Assembly: GCA_047608975.1 (NCBI GenBank)
Contig: JBLFYM010000169.1
Coordinates: 1 to 12,475 of the forward strand
From: GCA-2715965 sp047608975
GTDB taxonomy: Bacteria; Verrucomicrobiota; Verrucomicrobiia; Limisphaerales; JAYPXF01
Direction: 5' to 3'
Length of the DNA: 12,475 nucleotides
Under the pieces are notes generated by a model. The model searched no databases. It worked only from the letters and a program-made list of their open reading frames with translations, and was not told the origin of the DNA. This document shows, one piece after another, positions 1 to 7,070 of this stretch; the stretch's first letter is position 1; the number at the start of each line of letters is the position of its first letter. The translations under genes were made by a program, and so were the position numbers.

Positions 1-266
1 CGGACCGCGATGTTTTTGAGGCCGGTGATCGTTCCATACGCGGCGGATGAATGGTCGGTCATCGCCGAGATGTTCTTGCGATACTGTTGCGCGCTGCGGG
101 CTTCGGTCTGCATGTCGAGCACGCGTCGCATCGCGCCGGGATCGTCTTCGGCCGTCACCACGCGTTGGCCGGTGGCGGCCTGTTCCTGAAGCCGCGACTG
201 GCGGTGGGTGAGATCTTCCAACTGCCGGACAATGGTGTTGGGAAAGCTGTTGCTGGTTACGCGCAT
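1..266 (-). CDS. flgL: Flagellar hook-filament junction protein FlgL (HAP3), N-terminal part
   Basis: FlgL sits between FlgK and the filament and joins hook to flagellin. Only the first 88 or so codons lie in the window; the gene runs off the left edge. The translation begins MRVTSNSFPNTIVRQLEDLT and continues through a Gln/Arg-rich helix, then an AATGQRV..AEDDPGAMRRVLDMQTE stretch. This is the conserved flagellin/FlgL N-terminal helix, whose usual form is 'SGKRI..PSDDP'. The ATG at 266 is preceded by GGAG (277-280 on the plus strand) with suitable spacing, which supports this start. It is the last visible gene of the operon, 25 nt after flgK, and the flgK-flgL order is the standard one. The shorter overlapping plus-strand frame here is a shadow. 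The identity is strong from sequence and position; the C-terminal half cannot be assessed. Confidence 0.9.
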   Translation of the reverse strand, partial: MRVTSNSFPNTIVRQLEDLTHRQSRLQEQAATGQRVVTAEDDPGAMRRVLDMQTEARSAQQYRKNISAMTDHSSAAYGTITGLKNIAV

Positions 267-291
267 GGCAATTGATCTCCGTTACTCGTTT

Positions 292-1716
292 TCATTTCAG
301 CGACAGGATGGTCTGGAGCATTTCGTCGATGGTGTTGATGAATTTTGCGGATGCCTGATAGGCCCGCTGAAATTTCACGAGATCGGTCATTTCCTCATCC
401 ACAGAGACGCCGCTGAGGGAATCGCGCTGGCGGAGGAGCATGCTTTTCACCGCCGCGTTGTCGCTCACCTGCGCATTGGCATTGGCGAGTTCCTGACCCA
501 GGCCGGAGACTGTGCGGGAAAAGCTTTCCGAAAAGGTCTGGTTGCTCAAGGCACTCTGCGGGGCATCGGCCAGTTGGCTCAGACGCAGGACGATTTCATT
601 GTTTCCGATGGCCCCGTTCTCCGCACTGGCCTGGATGGAACCGGGGTTGTTCGTGAGAACGGTGTTCACGCCGATGTCCCCCGCTCCGGTTCCGGTGAAG
701 AAATCTTGGCCGGTCCCTCCGCTCAAACCGTAGCCGGTGGAGTGGATCGAATTGACCTGACTGATGAGTTCCGAGGCGAGGGTGTCGATATCGCGACGCA
801 AGGTGGCGAGAGTGCCGTCCCGGGTGTCGATATCGCCCTGGATATTTCCACCTGGCGTGGTGATCACCGTTCCCCCAGAGGCACGCAGAACGAGTTGTCC
901 GTCGCCAGGATCATGGGTGGTCAGGGTTTCAAACTGACTGTTGGCGGACACCAACAACACCCCGCCAACACTGACATCGATCGCGCCCGTCGCACTCTCC
1001 GTGGTCTCGGCGCGGAGGAGTTCGGACAGCTCTTCGACTTTTTGTTGCCGCAGATCACGGAGATCGTTGGCCTTACCGGTGGTGACAACCTCGGCGGTGG
1101 TGATCTGATCGTTCAGTCTGGCGATGCTGCCCAGCAGCGTGTTGGCCTGCGAGACATGGTCGGACAAGGCGTCATTCACGCCCGTGTTCAGGGAGACCAA
1201 CCGATCCGATGTGTTGTTGAACTTCTCAGCCAGCGCGGCGGACTGTTGCAGCAGAATCTGGCGTTCGGCCATCGAGGTCGGATCGGTACTGACACTTTGC
1301 AGCGCCGCGAAGAATTTTTGTATGCCCTCAGCGATGCCCTGTTGCCCACCGATTCCCAGCGCGGCGGCGGCACCTTCCGCTCCGGATGCATGACGATCGA
1401 TCTCCTGGCCAAGCGCGCCTTCCATAGAGGTGAGGGTGGACTGTCGGTTCTCCCAATACGCGGCGGTGCTGACTTCTGTGGCAACCTGACGGTCGATCAA
1501 CGAGCTGCGGATCTGCTCGATCATGGTGACGTTCACACCGGTTCCTTGAATACCGATATTGGAAGGCAGGGTGGTCGAAGTCTCAACGCGGGCGCGCTGT
1601 CGGGCGTAGGCCGGATTGCTGGCGTTGGCCAGGTTGTGGCCGACCACTTCGAGGGACTGTTGCTGCGCCTGCAGCGAGCGGCGTCCCATGTTCAATGATC
1701 CGAAGAGTCCAAGCAT
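292..1716 (-). CDS. flgK: Flagellar hook-associated protein 1 FlgK (HAP1)
   Basis: FlgK forms the first hook-filament junction ring and is exported by the flagellar type III system. The 474-aa product has the family's two conserved ends. The N-terminal helix (about residues 1-45) carries SLEVVGHNLANASNPAYARQ, the rod/hook 'ANxxNPxYxRQ' signature. The C-terminal helix (about 440-474) carries DEEMTDLVKFQRAYQASAKF and ends in TILSLK. The middle is Ser/Thr/Gly/Asn-rich, as expected for surface domains. At 474 residues it is somewhat shorter than the enterobacterial protein (about 547), which suggests a smaller central domain. The ATG at 1716 has a GGAG Shine-Dalgarno (1723-1726) six bases upstream. 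It starts 13 nt after flgN, its presumed chaperone gene, and is followed by flgL. A long open frame on the opposite strand (208-1698) is a codon-bias shadow. Confidence 0.97.
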   Translation of the reverse strand: MLGLFGSLNMGRRSLQAQQQSLEVVGHNLANASNPAYARQRARVETSTTLPSNIGIQGTGVNVTMIEQIRSSLIDRQVATEVSTAAYWENRQSTLTSMEGALGQEIDRHASGAEGAAAALGIGGQQGIAEGIQKFFAALQSVSTDPTSMAERQILLQQSAALAEKFNNTSDRLVSLNTGVNDALSDHVSQANTLLGSIARLNDQITTAEVVTTGKANDLRDLRQQKVEELSELLRAETTESATGAIDVSVGGVLLVSANSQFETLTTHDPGDGQLVLRASGGTVITTPGGNIQGDIDTRDGTLATLRRDIDTLASELISQVNSIHSTGYGLSGGTGQDFFTGTGAGDIGVNTVLTNNPGSIQASAENGAIGNNEIVLRLSQLADAPQSALSNQTFSESFSRTVSGLGQELANANAQVSDNAAVKSMLLRQRDSLSGVSVDEEMTDLVKFQRAYQASAKFINTIDEMLQTILSLK

Positions 1717-1729
1717 CGTGTTCTCCGAT

Positions 1730-2227
1730 TCAGACGACGGCGTCGTAGAGCTGGCGTTGCGGCACGCGGACTGCGGTCAGATAACCGTTGCCGGAGTAGG
1801 TGGGCGTGCCCCCGTCCGGAAACAGCGAGCCGATGAATTGCTCCATGAGTTCCATGGAACGTTGGATGAGCAGGTGGTTCTGCCGGGCGCGATGCTGCAT
1901 GCGCTCAAGGGTTTCGCGTCCTTCCCGTACGAGACCTTGGAGCAGGGGCCGCTCATCGTCAGGCAACTGATCAGCGGCCTGGTCCAGTGGCGTGTCTTCG
2001 GGCAAGGCGAGTGCCAGGGCGAGCTGTGCGCGAAACAGCCCTCGTTTTTCCCGCAGCTGACTGACGACGCCCATCTCGCGATTGAGAGTTTCCACCGACC
2101 GGAGGATTTCGTCGACACTGCGTTGGACGACGAGTTCCTGCTGCTGTTCGAGCAGGGCGAGGACTTCGCCATACTGGCCAAGTTCCTCGCGGAGCGCGTC
2201 GATCAGGTCCTGTAATTCTGGTCTCAC
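1730..2227 (-). CDS. flgN: FlgN-like export chaperone for FlgK/FlgL
   Basis: This 165-aa acidic, Gln/Glu/Leu-rich protein is predicted to be almost entirely helical. It matches FlgN in three ways: length (about 140-165 aa), the long amphipathic helices (residues about 3-70 and 92-135), and a short C-terminal Tyr/Gly motif, YSGNGYL (144-150), of the kind seen near the end of FlgN proteins. FlgN chaperones bind the C-terminal helices of FlgK and FlgL and hand them to the export gate. Position agrees, because flgK and flgL follow directly. It starts with GTG at 2227, and the GTGA there overlaps the flgJ stop codon by 4 bp, implying translational coupling. FlgN sequences diverge widely, so the call rests partly on position. 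No flgM (anti-sigma-28) gene accompanies it, although flgM and flgN are neighbours in many bacteria. Confidence 0.85.
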   Translation of the reverse strand: MRPELQDLIDALREELGQYGEVLALLEQQQELVVQRSVDEILRSVETLNREMGVVSQLREKRGLFRAQLALALALPEDTPLDQAADQLPDDERPLLQGLVREGRETLERMQHRARQNHLLIQRSMELMEQFIGSLFPDGGTPTYSGNGYLTAVRVPQRQLYDAVV

Positions 2228-2568
2228 TTCGGTTCCGAGGTTGAATTCTTCGTACCGGGCGCGGCCGTCACGAATTGGTTGTTGAGCTGACGTTCGAGTG
2301 ATTCGGCGAGTCCGAACCCACCGGACTCCTTCATGCCGTTGGCGAGTTGCTCGACCATCATATCCTGATAGATCCCGGTGGCACCGTCCTGTTTGGTGAG
2401 TCCGGATTCGATGACGGTCTTCTGCGAATTGCGCAGAATCTCGCGGAGAAATATTGCCTCGAATTCGCGGCTGATGGTCTTGATCGCCTCGGCCTGTGGC
2501 ATCTTGCGAACGGCTTCCAGGTCGTGTCCGACCGGATTGGCTAGGGAAGGTGTGGAATGGACATTCAT
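2224..2568 (-). CDS. flgJ: FlgJ-type rod-binding protein, single domain (no muramidase)
   Basis: A protein of about 114 aa matching the N-terminal rod-binding domain of FlgJ, which caps the growing rod in the periplasm. Visible motifs are SREFEAIFLREILRNSQKT in the first half and IYQDMMVEQLAN plus ESGGFGLAESLERQL in the second; these are characteristic of the domain. The glycosidase (peptidoglycan hydrolase) domain of gamma- and betaproteobacterial FlgJ is absent, and the next gene follows at once. The separate-domain form is common elsewhere, so a lytic enzyme would have to come from another locus. Two starts are possible: ATG at 2568, which overlaps the flgI stop as TGATG, or the in-frame GTG one codon upstream at 2571 with a GTGA overlap. 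I prefer the ATG. The last 15 or so residues are Ser/Thr/Lys/Pro-rich and probably disordered. Confidence 0.9.
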   Translation of the reverse strand: MNVHSTPSLANPVGHDLEAVRKMPQAEAIKTISREFEAIFLREILRNSQKTVIESGLTKQDGATGIYQDMMVEQLANGMKESGGFGLAESLERQLNNQFVTAAPGTKNSTSEPK

Positions 2569-3701
2569 CACTTGATCAAGAGTTCGGCGTGCAGGGCTCC
2601 GGCCTGTTTCATGGCTTGAAAGATTGAAATCATGTCGCGCGGCGTCACGCCGAGCATGTTCAGCGATTGGGCCACGTCCTCGACCGTCGGGGACTGGGTG
2701 ATGGGAATCAACCGGCCGGTTCCTTCAATCACTTCAGTGCGGGTCTGCGGCGTGACGGCGGTCGCGCCGCCGGCGAGGGCGTTCGGCTGGGAAACGTTGA
2801 GGGAGGAAGAGATGTTGATCGTAAGATTGCCGTGCGAGATGGCGCAGCGGGAAACCTGAATGTGGGCATTCGCCACGATGGTGCCAGTACGTTCGGTGAT
2901 GATGATGCGGGCGGGAGTGTCAGGAACGAAGCGCACGGCTTCTACCCGGGCAATGAAGTCGATGGGAATCGACTGCACCCCCGGCGGCACGGCGACGCGG
3001 ACCGTAGTGGAATCGATTGCGAGGGCACTGTTGGTGAAGACCTCGTTGATCGCCTGCGCCATGCGAACGGTAGTCGTGAAGTCGGGTTCGCGGACCAACC
3101 ATTCGATGAATCCGCCGTGGAGAATTTCGGTGGGGATTTCTCTCTCAACAAGTGCGCCCCCCACCATCTGGCCGACGGTGGGATGATTCTTTTGGGTGGT
3201 CGCTCCGCCCGGGCCTCCCACGCCACCAACGAAGCCACCGATGGAAAGTGGGCCCTGCGCGACGGCGTAAACGTTTCCGTCCGCACCAGCCAGTGGGCAT
3301 TGCATGAGCACGCCGCCCTGCAGCGAACGGGCGTCTCCCAGCGAAGCGACGGTGACATCAAGACGCGTGCCGGGTTTGACGAAGGCGGGGATGTTGGCAG
3401 TGACGGTAACGGCCGCCACGTTCTTGGACAGGATGGTGGCGGCGGGAACGTTGATGCCCGCGCGCAGCAGCATATTAGCCACGGCCTGCACGGTGTAGAC
3501 AGGGTTCTTGTCGCCATCCCCCGCGAGTCCCGTCACCAGCCCAAGACCGAACAGCTGGTTGTCACGTACGCCGGCAATGGTCGAGACGTCCTTGATCCGC
3601 ACCAAAGCGCCGAACGCGGGGGCGACGCTGACCGCGAGCAGGAGCAGCGCGGCCGCGAGGCGAGTTCGTATCTTGAATCGGTTGTTGAGGTGGAGATTCA
3701 T
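2568..3701 (-). CDS. flgI: Flagellar P-ring protein FlgI
   Basis: FlgI polymerises around the distal rod in the periplasm to form the P-ring bushing in the peptidoglycan layer. The 377-aa length is normal (about 365 in E. coli). A Sec signal peptide spans residues 1-31: a basic RFKIRTR region, a LAAALLLLAVSV core, and a likely cut after APAFG. The mature N-terminus begins ALVRIKDVSTIAGVRDNQL, and GLGLVTGLAGDGDK follows; both are highly conserved FlgI motifs. NVAAVTVTANIPAF and the C-terminal LNMLGVTPRDMISIFQAMKQ are also typical. It starts 10 nt after flgH and overlaps flgJ at its stop. No strong Shine-Dalgarno precedes the ATG, so coupling to flgH translation is likely. FlgI normally requires FlgA for folding, and flgA lies two genes upstream. 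Confidence 0.97.
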   Translation of the reverse strand: MNLHLNNRFKIRTRLAAALLLLAVSVAPAFGALVRIKDVSTIAGVRDNQLFGLGLVTGLAGDGDKNPVYTVQAVANMLLRAGINVPAATILSKNVAAVTVTANIPAFVKPGTRLDVTVASLGDARSLQGGVLMQCPLAGADGNVYAVAQGPLSIGGFVGGVGGPGGATTQKNHPTVGQMVGGALVEREIPTEILHGGFIEWLVREPDFTTTVRMAQAINEVFTNSALAIDSTTVRVAVPPGVQSIPIDFIARVEAVRFVPDTPARIIITERTGTIVANAHIQVSRCAISHGNLTINISSSLNVSQPNALAGGATAVTPQTRTEVIEGTGRLIPITQSPTVEDVAQSLNMLGVTPRDMISIFQAMKQAGALHAELLIK

Positions 3702-3711
3702 TCGCGGGGTC

Positions 3712-4521
3712 TCAGAACGGCGTTACCTTGTCAAAGAACTTGGTGAACCAGCCTTTCTTCTGTTCCGTGCTCAGGCTGCCCTTGGAGATGAAGCTGATAT
3801 TGGCGTCGGCGATGTTGTAACTGAACACCGTGTTGTTCGCGCTCACGTCCGCTTTTCGAACCACACCGCGAAGGACCATCTCTTGGAGTTCTTCCGAGAA
3901 GGAGGTCATGCGTCGGCCCTCGATAACGAGATTCCCGTTGGGGAGTTTGTCGATCACACGGACCGCGATGCGGGCGGTCATCTGTTCAGAATTCTTAATG
4001 GCCCCGCCGCCATCGAAACTCTTGCTCGTCCCGTACTTCACGGCGGGAAAGTTGCCGGCGCGGTTGAGCAGACTGCTGGCCTGGGGCGCGAAAAGGAACG
4101 ACTGGATGCTCATGTCTGTCGCGCTCTTCTTTGCGGTCTTGGTATTCTTGTCCTTCGTCGTGCTGCTGGTTTCCTGGATGATGATCGTGATGATGTCACC
4201 GACCGCATTGCCGCTCTGGTCAGAGATGATGCCACGCGATGTTTCCGCGTGCCACAGGGAGGCGGCCCCGGCCGAAGCGGCGACAAGGTGGAACGCGAGA
4301 ACAATCACCAGCGCCCGCCAACTGGCCCAACGGGTCACGAAGTCGGTGTTTACCGCCGGGTTGAAGGGGGCCGAATCGGTTACACCATGAGCACCTTTCC
4401 GCTCACTGCGCAGCACCCATTCCGGCCGCTGGGAAGTGTTATTCGAATGAGTTGAATCATTTGGATTTGAAACGGCGGGATCGTCCTTGCCGATGATGTC
4501 CTTGGTTTGAACAGAGTTCAT
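3712..4521 (-). CDS. flgH: Flagellar L-ring protein FlgH, atypical N-terminus
   Basis: FlgH forms the L-ring in the outer membrane. The FlgH core runs from about residue 88 to 269 with clear motifs: SLW near the start, GDIITIIIQETSS, then MTARIAVRVIDKLPNGNLVI and EGRR, and near the end VSANNTVFSYNIADANISF with KKGWFTKFFDKVTPF. Two things are odd. First, about 65 polar, Ser/Asn/Asp-rich residues precede the hydrophobic signal segment (about 69-86, ALVIVLAFHLVAASAGA). An in-frame GTG at 4338 would give a product of 208 aa, nearer the usual size and with a conventional signal peptide. However, the upstream ATG at 4521 sits 9 nt after flgA and has an AAGG-type site, so I keep it with reservations. 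Second, the protein contains no cysteine at all, so it cannot be the usual lipoprotein; cleavage after AGA (about residue 86) by signal peptidase I is the alternative. Confidence 0.92.
   Translation of the reverse strand: MNSVQTKDIIGKDDPAVSNPNDSTHSNNTSQRPEWVLRSERKGAHGVTDSAPFNPAVNTDFVTRWASWRALVIVLAFHLVAASAGAASLWHAETSRGIISDQSGNAVGDIITIIIQETSSTTKDKNTKTAKKSATDMSIQSFLFAPQASSLLNRAGNFPAVKYGTSKSFDGGGAIKNSEQMTARIAVRVIDKLPNGNLVIEGRRMTSFSEELQEMVLRGVVRKADVSANNTVFSYNIADANISFISKGSLSTEQKKGWFTKFFDKVTPF
4338..4338 (-). other. Alternative GTG start for flgH
   Basis: Starting here gives MTRWASWRALVIVLAF..., an ordinary signal peptide with two Arg residues before the hydrophobic core and an AGA cut site, and a 208-aa protein. 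There is no close Shine-Dalgarno, but several genes of this operon also lack one. It would leave 192 nt of untranslated sequence after flgA, which does not fit the otherwise tight packing. Confidence 0.35.
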
Positions 4522-4527
4522 TGAAAT

Positions 4528-4539
4528 GCCTTATAAGGC
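4528..4539. repeat. Perfect 12-bp palindrome over the flgA stop
   Basis: GCCTTATAAGGC reads the same on both strands and includes the flgA TAA stop (4531-4533). On the coding strand its right half supplies the AAGG that could serve as ribosome binding site for flgH (ATG at 4521). If it folds it might limit access to that site, but a palindrome with no loop cannot form a stable hairpin, so a regulatory role is speculative. Confidence 0.4.
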
Positions 4540-5505
4540 TGATAAAACGATGGTGACACTTCCTTCACCCAGCACACGGGCGTTCAGAATGCGTCGGGAA
4601 ATGATGTTGCGAACGCGGATAATCTGTCCCCCGACGCCTTCCTCCATCACCTCCACTTTCATGATGATCGAGATGGAGCCGCTCCTATAAAACGCGTCCA
4701 CCACCTGCCGGCGTTTGACAAGGGGGCGCAGGCGTACATGACGTTCGGTCAGGGGCGTTCCCTTGCCGACGTCCGACATGAGTTCGACGGGAGCGTTGTC
4801 GGCGGGCAGTTCGAATCCGTTGCGATAGCGCAGAACGTCCAGCGGTTCTTTGCGGAGATCACTCAGACTCAGACTCTCGCCGCGTTTCAGGCGGCGGGCG
4901 GCGACCCAGGTGTCGCGCCAGATCTGGGCGCGCACCGGCACCTGCCAGGAACCGAGCCGGGAACTGACGGTCTCCAAGCCAATGCGAACGATGAGGTAGG
5001 AGGCGATGCCCGACGTGGGTAACGGGCCAATGGTCATCGTGATCTCTTCGTCGGGAATGGTTACCGTTTTCCAAGGTCGCGAGAATTCAAGTTCAAGCCG
5101 GCCGTCATCCTCAATGTATTCAGCCTGCAGTCGGGTGCTGATCATGGCCTGAAGTTCATCCTGTCCGAGGGTCCGGAATTTGCGGGTGATGCGGATGGCG
5201 TCGACACCATCCCACGCGTCGGGCAGAAGGTCGGGTGCCTGATCCTTGAGGATGGAATTCAGACGCATCCGCGTCAGCGAACCGGTTTCGCCAAACTGCG
5301 GTGCGCCCGCGATTTTGAGATGGGGAATCTTGATTCCGACCTGCGGACGAATGACTTCGTCGAGATACACTCCCTCGCTGTCGACCTCCACCTGCTGGAG
5401 AAGGAAGTAGGTGGCGGAGTCGGTCGGGGCGTGAGAGGACTCGGCTCCGCCACACATAAGAATGGGAGGGAGGGATAGCAGCAGAATTATGGCTGAAAGT
5501 TTCAT
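4531..5505 (-). CDS. flgA: Flagellar P-ring assembly chaperone FlgA
   Basis: FlgA is a periplasmic chaperone needed for FlgI to assemble into the P-ring. The 324-aa product has an N-terminal signal segment (residues 1-20) and a divergent N-terminal region. A SAF-type domain follows at about 201-262 (WVAARRLKRGESLSLSDLRK.. through VGKGTPLTERHVRLRPLVK). The C-terminal half-barrel has GSISIIMKVEVMEEG, then IIRVRN.ISRRILNARVLGEGSV, the standard FlgA ending. It is longer than enterobacterial FlgA (about 219 aa); the extra length is N-terminal. The signal segment ends ILMC-GG, which resembles a lipobox, but Met at -1 is not canonical, so lipidation of C18 is only possible. It starts 5 nt after flgG with no recognisable Shine-Dalgarno. 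Sitting directly before the ring genes flgH and flgI fits its role. Confidence 0.93.
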   Translation of the reverse strand: MKLSAIILLLSLPPILMCGGAESSHAPTDSATYFLLQQVEVDSEGVYLDEVIRPQVGIKIPHLKIAGAPQFGETGSLTRMRLNSILKDQAPDLLPDAWDGVDAIRITRKFRTLGQDELQAMISTRLQAEYIEDDGRLELEFSRPWKTVTIPDEEITMTIGPLPTSGIASYLIVRIGLETVSSRLGSWQVPVRAQIWRDTWVAARRLKRGESLSLSDLRKEPLDVLRYRNGFELPADNAPVELMSDVGKGTPLTERHVRLRPLVKRRQVVDAFYRSGSISIIMKVEVMEEGVGGQIIRVRNIISRRILNARVLGEGSVTIVLSAL

Positions 5506-5510
5506 GGGAT

Positions 5511-6293
5511 TTAGCGGCGCAGGTTGTTGCTCAGCTGCATCATGTCGTCGGCTGCCTGGACGGCCTTCGAGTTTACCTCGTAGGCGCGTTGGGCGAGAAT
5601 CAGATTTACCATCTCTTCCACGACCTTGACGTTGGAGAGTTCGAGGTAGCCTTGGGCCAGTTCGCCGAATCCGTTTTCACCGGGACTGCCGAGTTCGGGA
5701 ACCCCGGAGGCCGGAGTTTCACCATAGAGATTGCGGCCGAGGCTCGTGAGCCCAACGGGATTGGCAAAGCGAACGAGTTGCACTCTGAACGAGGCGTCGC
5801 CATCGGCACCACGTGTGGTCACCTGGCCGGTTGGGGAAATCGCAATCCCGGTCGTGCCGACGGGCACCGGCTGAAAGCCACCCTGCACCGCGTAACCCTC
5901 GCTGGTCACGATCTGGCCGGTGGCGGACAGCTTGAATCCGCCGTCCCGCGTAAAGGCGGTCGAACCATCGGGCAACTGGATCTCGAAGAACCCGTCGCCC
6001 TGAATGGCAACGTCGAGTTTTTCGCCGGTCTGGGAAAGTTCGCCATTCGTGAAAATCTTGGCCGTGGCGACCGGTCGGGAACCGTGACCGATCTGGATTC
6101 CGGCCGGCAGGGTAGCGCCGCCGCCCTGGTCGGCACCCGCAGCACGGGTGCTCTGGTAGAGCAGATCCTGAAACTCGATCTTGCTCTTCTTAAACCCCGT
6201 GGTGTTGACGTTGGCCAGGTTGTTGGCGATCACATCGAGGTTGAGCTGTTGGGATTGCATGCCGGAGGCGGCGGAATAGATGGCGCGTAACAT
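5511..6293 (-). CDS. flgG: Flagellar distal rod protein FlgG
   Basis: FlgG forms the distal rod that passes through the P- and L-rings. The 260-aa length is exactly that of typical FlgG. The N-terminal helix reads MLRAIYSAASGMQSQQLNLD and continues VIANNLANVNTTGFKKSKIEFQDLLYQ, the near-universal rod signature. In the middle are the D1-domain motifs AIQGDGFFEIQLPDGS and AFTRDGGFKLSATGQIVTSEG. The C-terminal helix carries LSNVKVVEEMVNLILAQRAYE and ends MMQLSNNLRR. It begins 6 nt after flgF without a good Shine-Dalgarno, so coupled translation is likely. No anomalies are visible; the N- and C-terminal helices needed for rod polymerisation are intact. Confidence 0.98.
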   Translation of the reverse strand: MLRAIYSAASGMQSQQLNLDVIANNLANVNTTGFKKSKIEFQDLLYQSTRAAGADQGGGATLPAGIQIGHGSRPVATAKIFTNGELSQTGEKLDVAIQGDGFFEIQLPDGSTAFTRDGGFKLSATGQIVTSEGYAVQGGFQPVPVGTTGIAISPTGQVTTRGADGDASFRVQLVRFANPVGLTSLGRNLYGETPASGVPELGSPGENGFGELAQGYLELSNVKVVEEMVNLILAQRAYEVNSKAVQAADDMMQLSNNLRR

Positions 6294-6299
6294 GGTCGT

Positions 6300-7055
6300 T
6301 TACTTCTGATTGCCTAGAGTGTTGATCGCTTTGCTCATCCGCTCGTCCTGCAACTGAATCAGCTTTTGGTTTGCTTCAAACATGCGCATCGAATTGATCA
6401 GGTCCGCCATTTCCGTGACGGGGCTCGTGTTCGATGACTCCAAATATCCTTGGTGGACGGACGGTACCTCCACGTCTTCCAGCAGCCCGGCGTCGCGGCT
6501 CAGGTAGAGGCCCCCCCCCACGGAGCGGAGTTCCTGGGGATTGCCCGGATTGACGACGCGGATCTGTCCGACCGGCACCGCTCCCTGCGAGATGCGGCCG
6601 TCGACCGCGATGTTCACCGGCTCTTTGTTCCCAGGGTCGAATTGAATTTCCCCCCCGGTCCCCATGACGGGCAGGCCGGACTTGGTGACGAGCTGACCGT
6701 CGGCATTCACGCGGAATTCGCCATCCCGGGTCAGGGCGGTTTCGCCGGTGGGCAGCTGCACTTCAAAGAATCCCTCCCCTTCAATCGCCATGTCAGTATT
6801 GACACCCGTGTGCTTCAGCTGACCGGCGGAGAAATCAATGCCGGAGCTCAATTTTGGCAACGCGAACTTGGCGCTTTGCGAACTGGGACCGCCGGTTGCG
6901 CCGGGCAGCATCTGTCCACCGTCAATCGCTCCAAACGAGACGGTATGCTTTTTGAATCCAGGCAAAGCGCTCGCCGAGAGATTCTCGGCGACGATTTCCT
7001 GCCACCGGCTGTGGGCGTTCAGAGCGGCGGCTGCCTGATACATACTGACGTTCAT
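6300..7055 (-). CDS. flgF: Flagellar basal-body rod protein FlgF
   Basis: FlgF is a rod subunit below FlgG and the first gene of this operon. The 251-aa product aligns by eye with the neighbouring FlgG: MNVSMYQAAAALNAHSRWQE against FlgG's MLRAIYSAASGM, then IVAENLSASALPGFKKHTVSF. In the centre are AIEGEGFFEVQLPTGE and ALTRDGEFRVNADGQLVTKSG. The C-terminal helix is SPVTEMADLINSMRMFEANQK. The divergent ends (ENLSASALPGF rather than ANNLANVNTTGF) and first position in the operon argue for FlgF over a second FlgG. No Shine-Dalgarno precedes the ATG, and a sigma-54-like element lies only 16 nt upstream. Unusually, the coding strand has runs of nine G (6511-6519) and seven G (6650-6656), which are potential slippage sites; the frame is intact as given. 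Confidence 0.94.
   Translation of the reverse strand: MNVSMYQAAAALNAHSRWQEIVAENLSASALPGFKKHTVSFGAIDGGQMLPGATGGPSSQSAKFALPKLSSGIDFSAGQLKHTGVNTDMAIEGEGFFEVQLPTGETALTRDGEFRVNADGQLVTKSGLPVMGTGGEIQFDPGNKEPVNIAVDGRISQGAVPVGQIRVVNPGNPQELRSVGGGLYLSRDAGLLEDVEVPSVHQGYLESSNTSPVTEMADLINSMRMFEANQKLIQLQDERMSKAINTLGNQK
6511..6519 (-). repeat. G9 homopolymer in flgF (coding strand)
   Basis: Nine consecutive C on the plus strand, read as GTG-GGG-GGG-GGC (Val-Gly-Gly-Gly, about residues 178-181) in flgF. It was the longest single-base run I noticed in the window. A change of one base would shift the frame and remove the C-terminal polymerisation helix. Confidence 0.8.
6650..6656 (-). repeat. G7 homopolymer in flgF (coding strand)
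   Basis: Seven consecutive C on the plus strand, within the Gly-Gly-Glu codons (GGG-GGG-GAA) of flgF, about 130 bp from the G9 tract. It is shorter and less likely to be unstable by itself; it is noted because the same gene has two such runs. Confidence 0.6.
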
Positions 7056-7070
7056 TGCAAGAACGTCTCA

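Noticed and set aside
208..1698. Open frame of 496 codons opposite flgK
   Set aside because: It is exactly antisense to a clear FlgK, has low-complexity Gly/Arg/Asp-rich translation with no recognisable domain, and arises from GC-biased third positions.
2667..3746. Open frame of 359 codons opposite flgI
   Set aside because: Antisense to FlgI; the product is Gly/Asp/Arg/His-rich and shows no fold or motif; FlgI motifs on the other strand are unambiguous.
3508..4455. Open frame of 315 codons spanning the flgI 5' end and flgH on the plus strand
   Set aside because: Antisense shadow crossing two real genes; no ribosome binding site and no recognisable domain.
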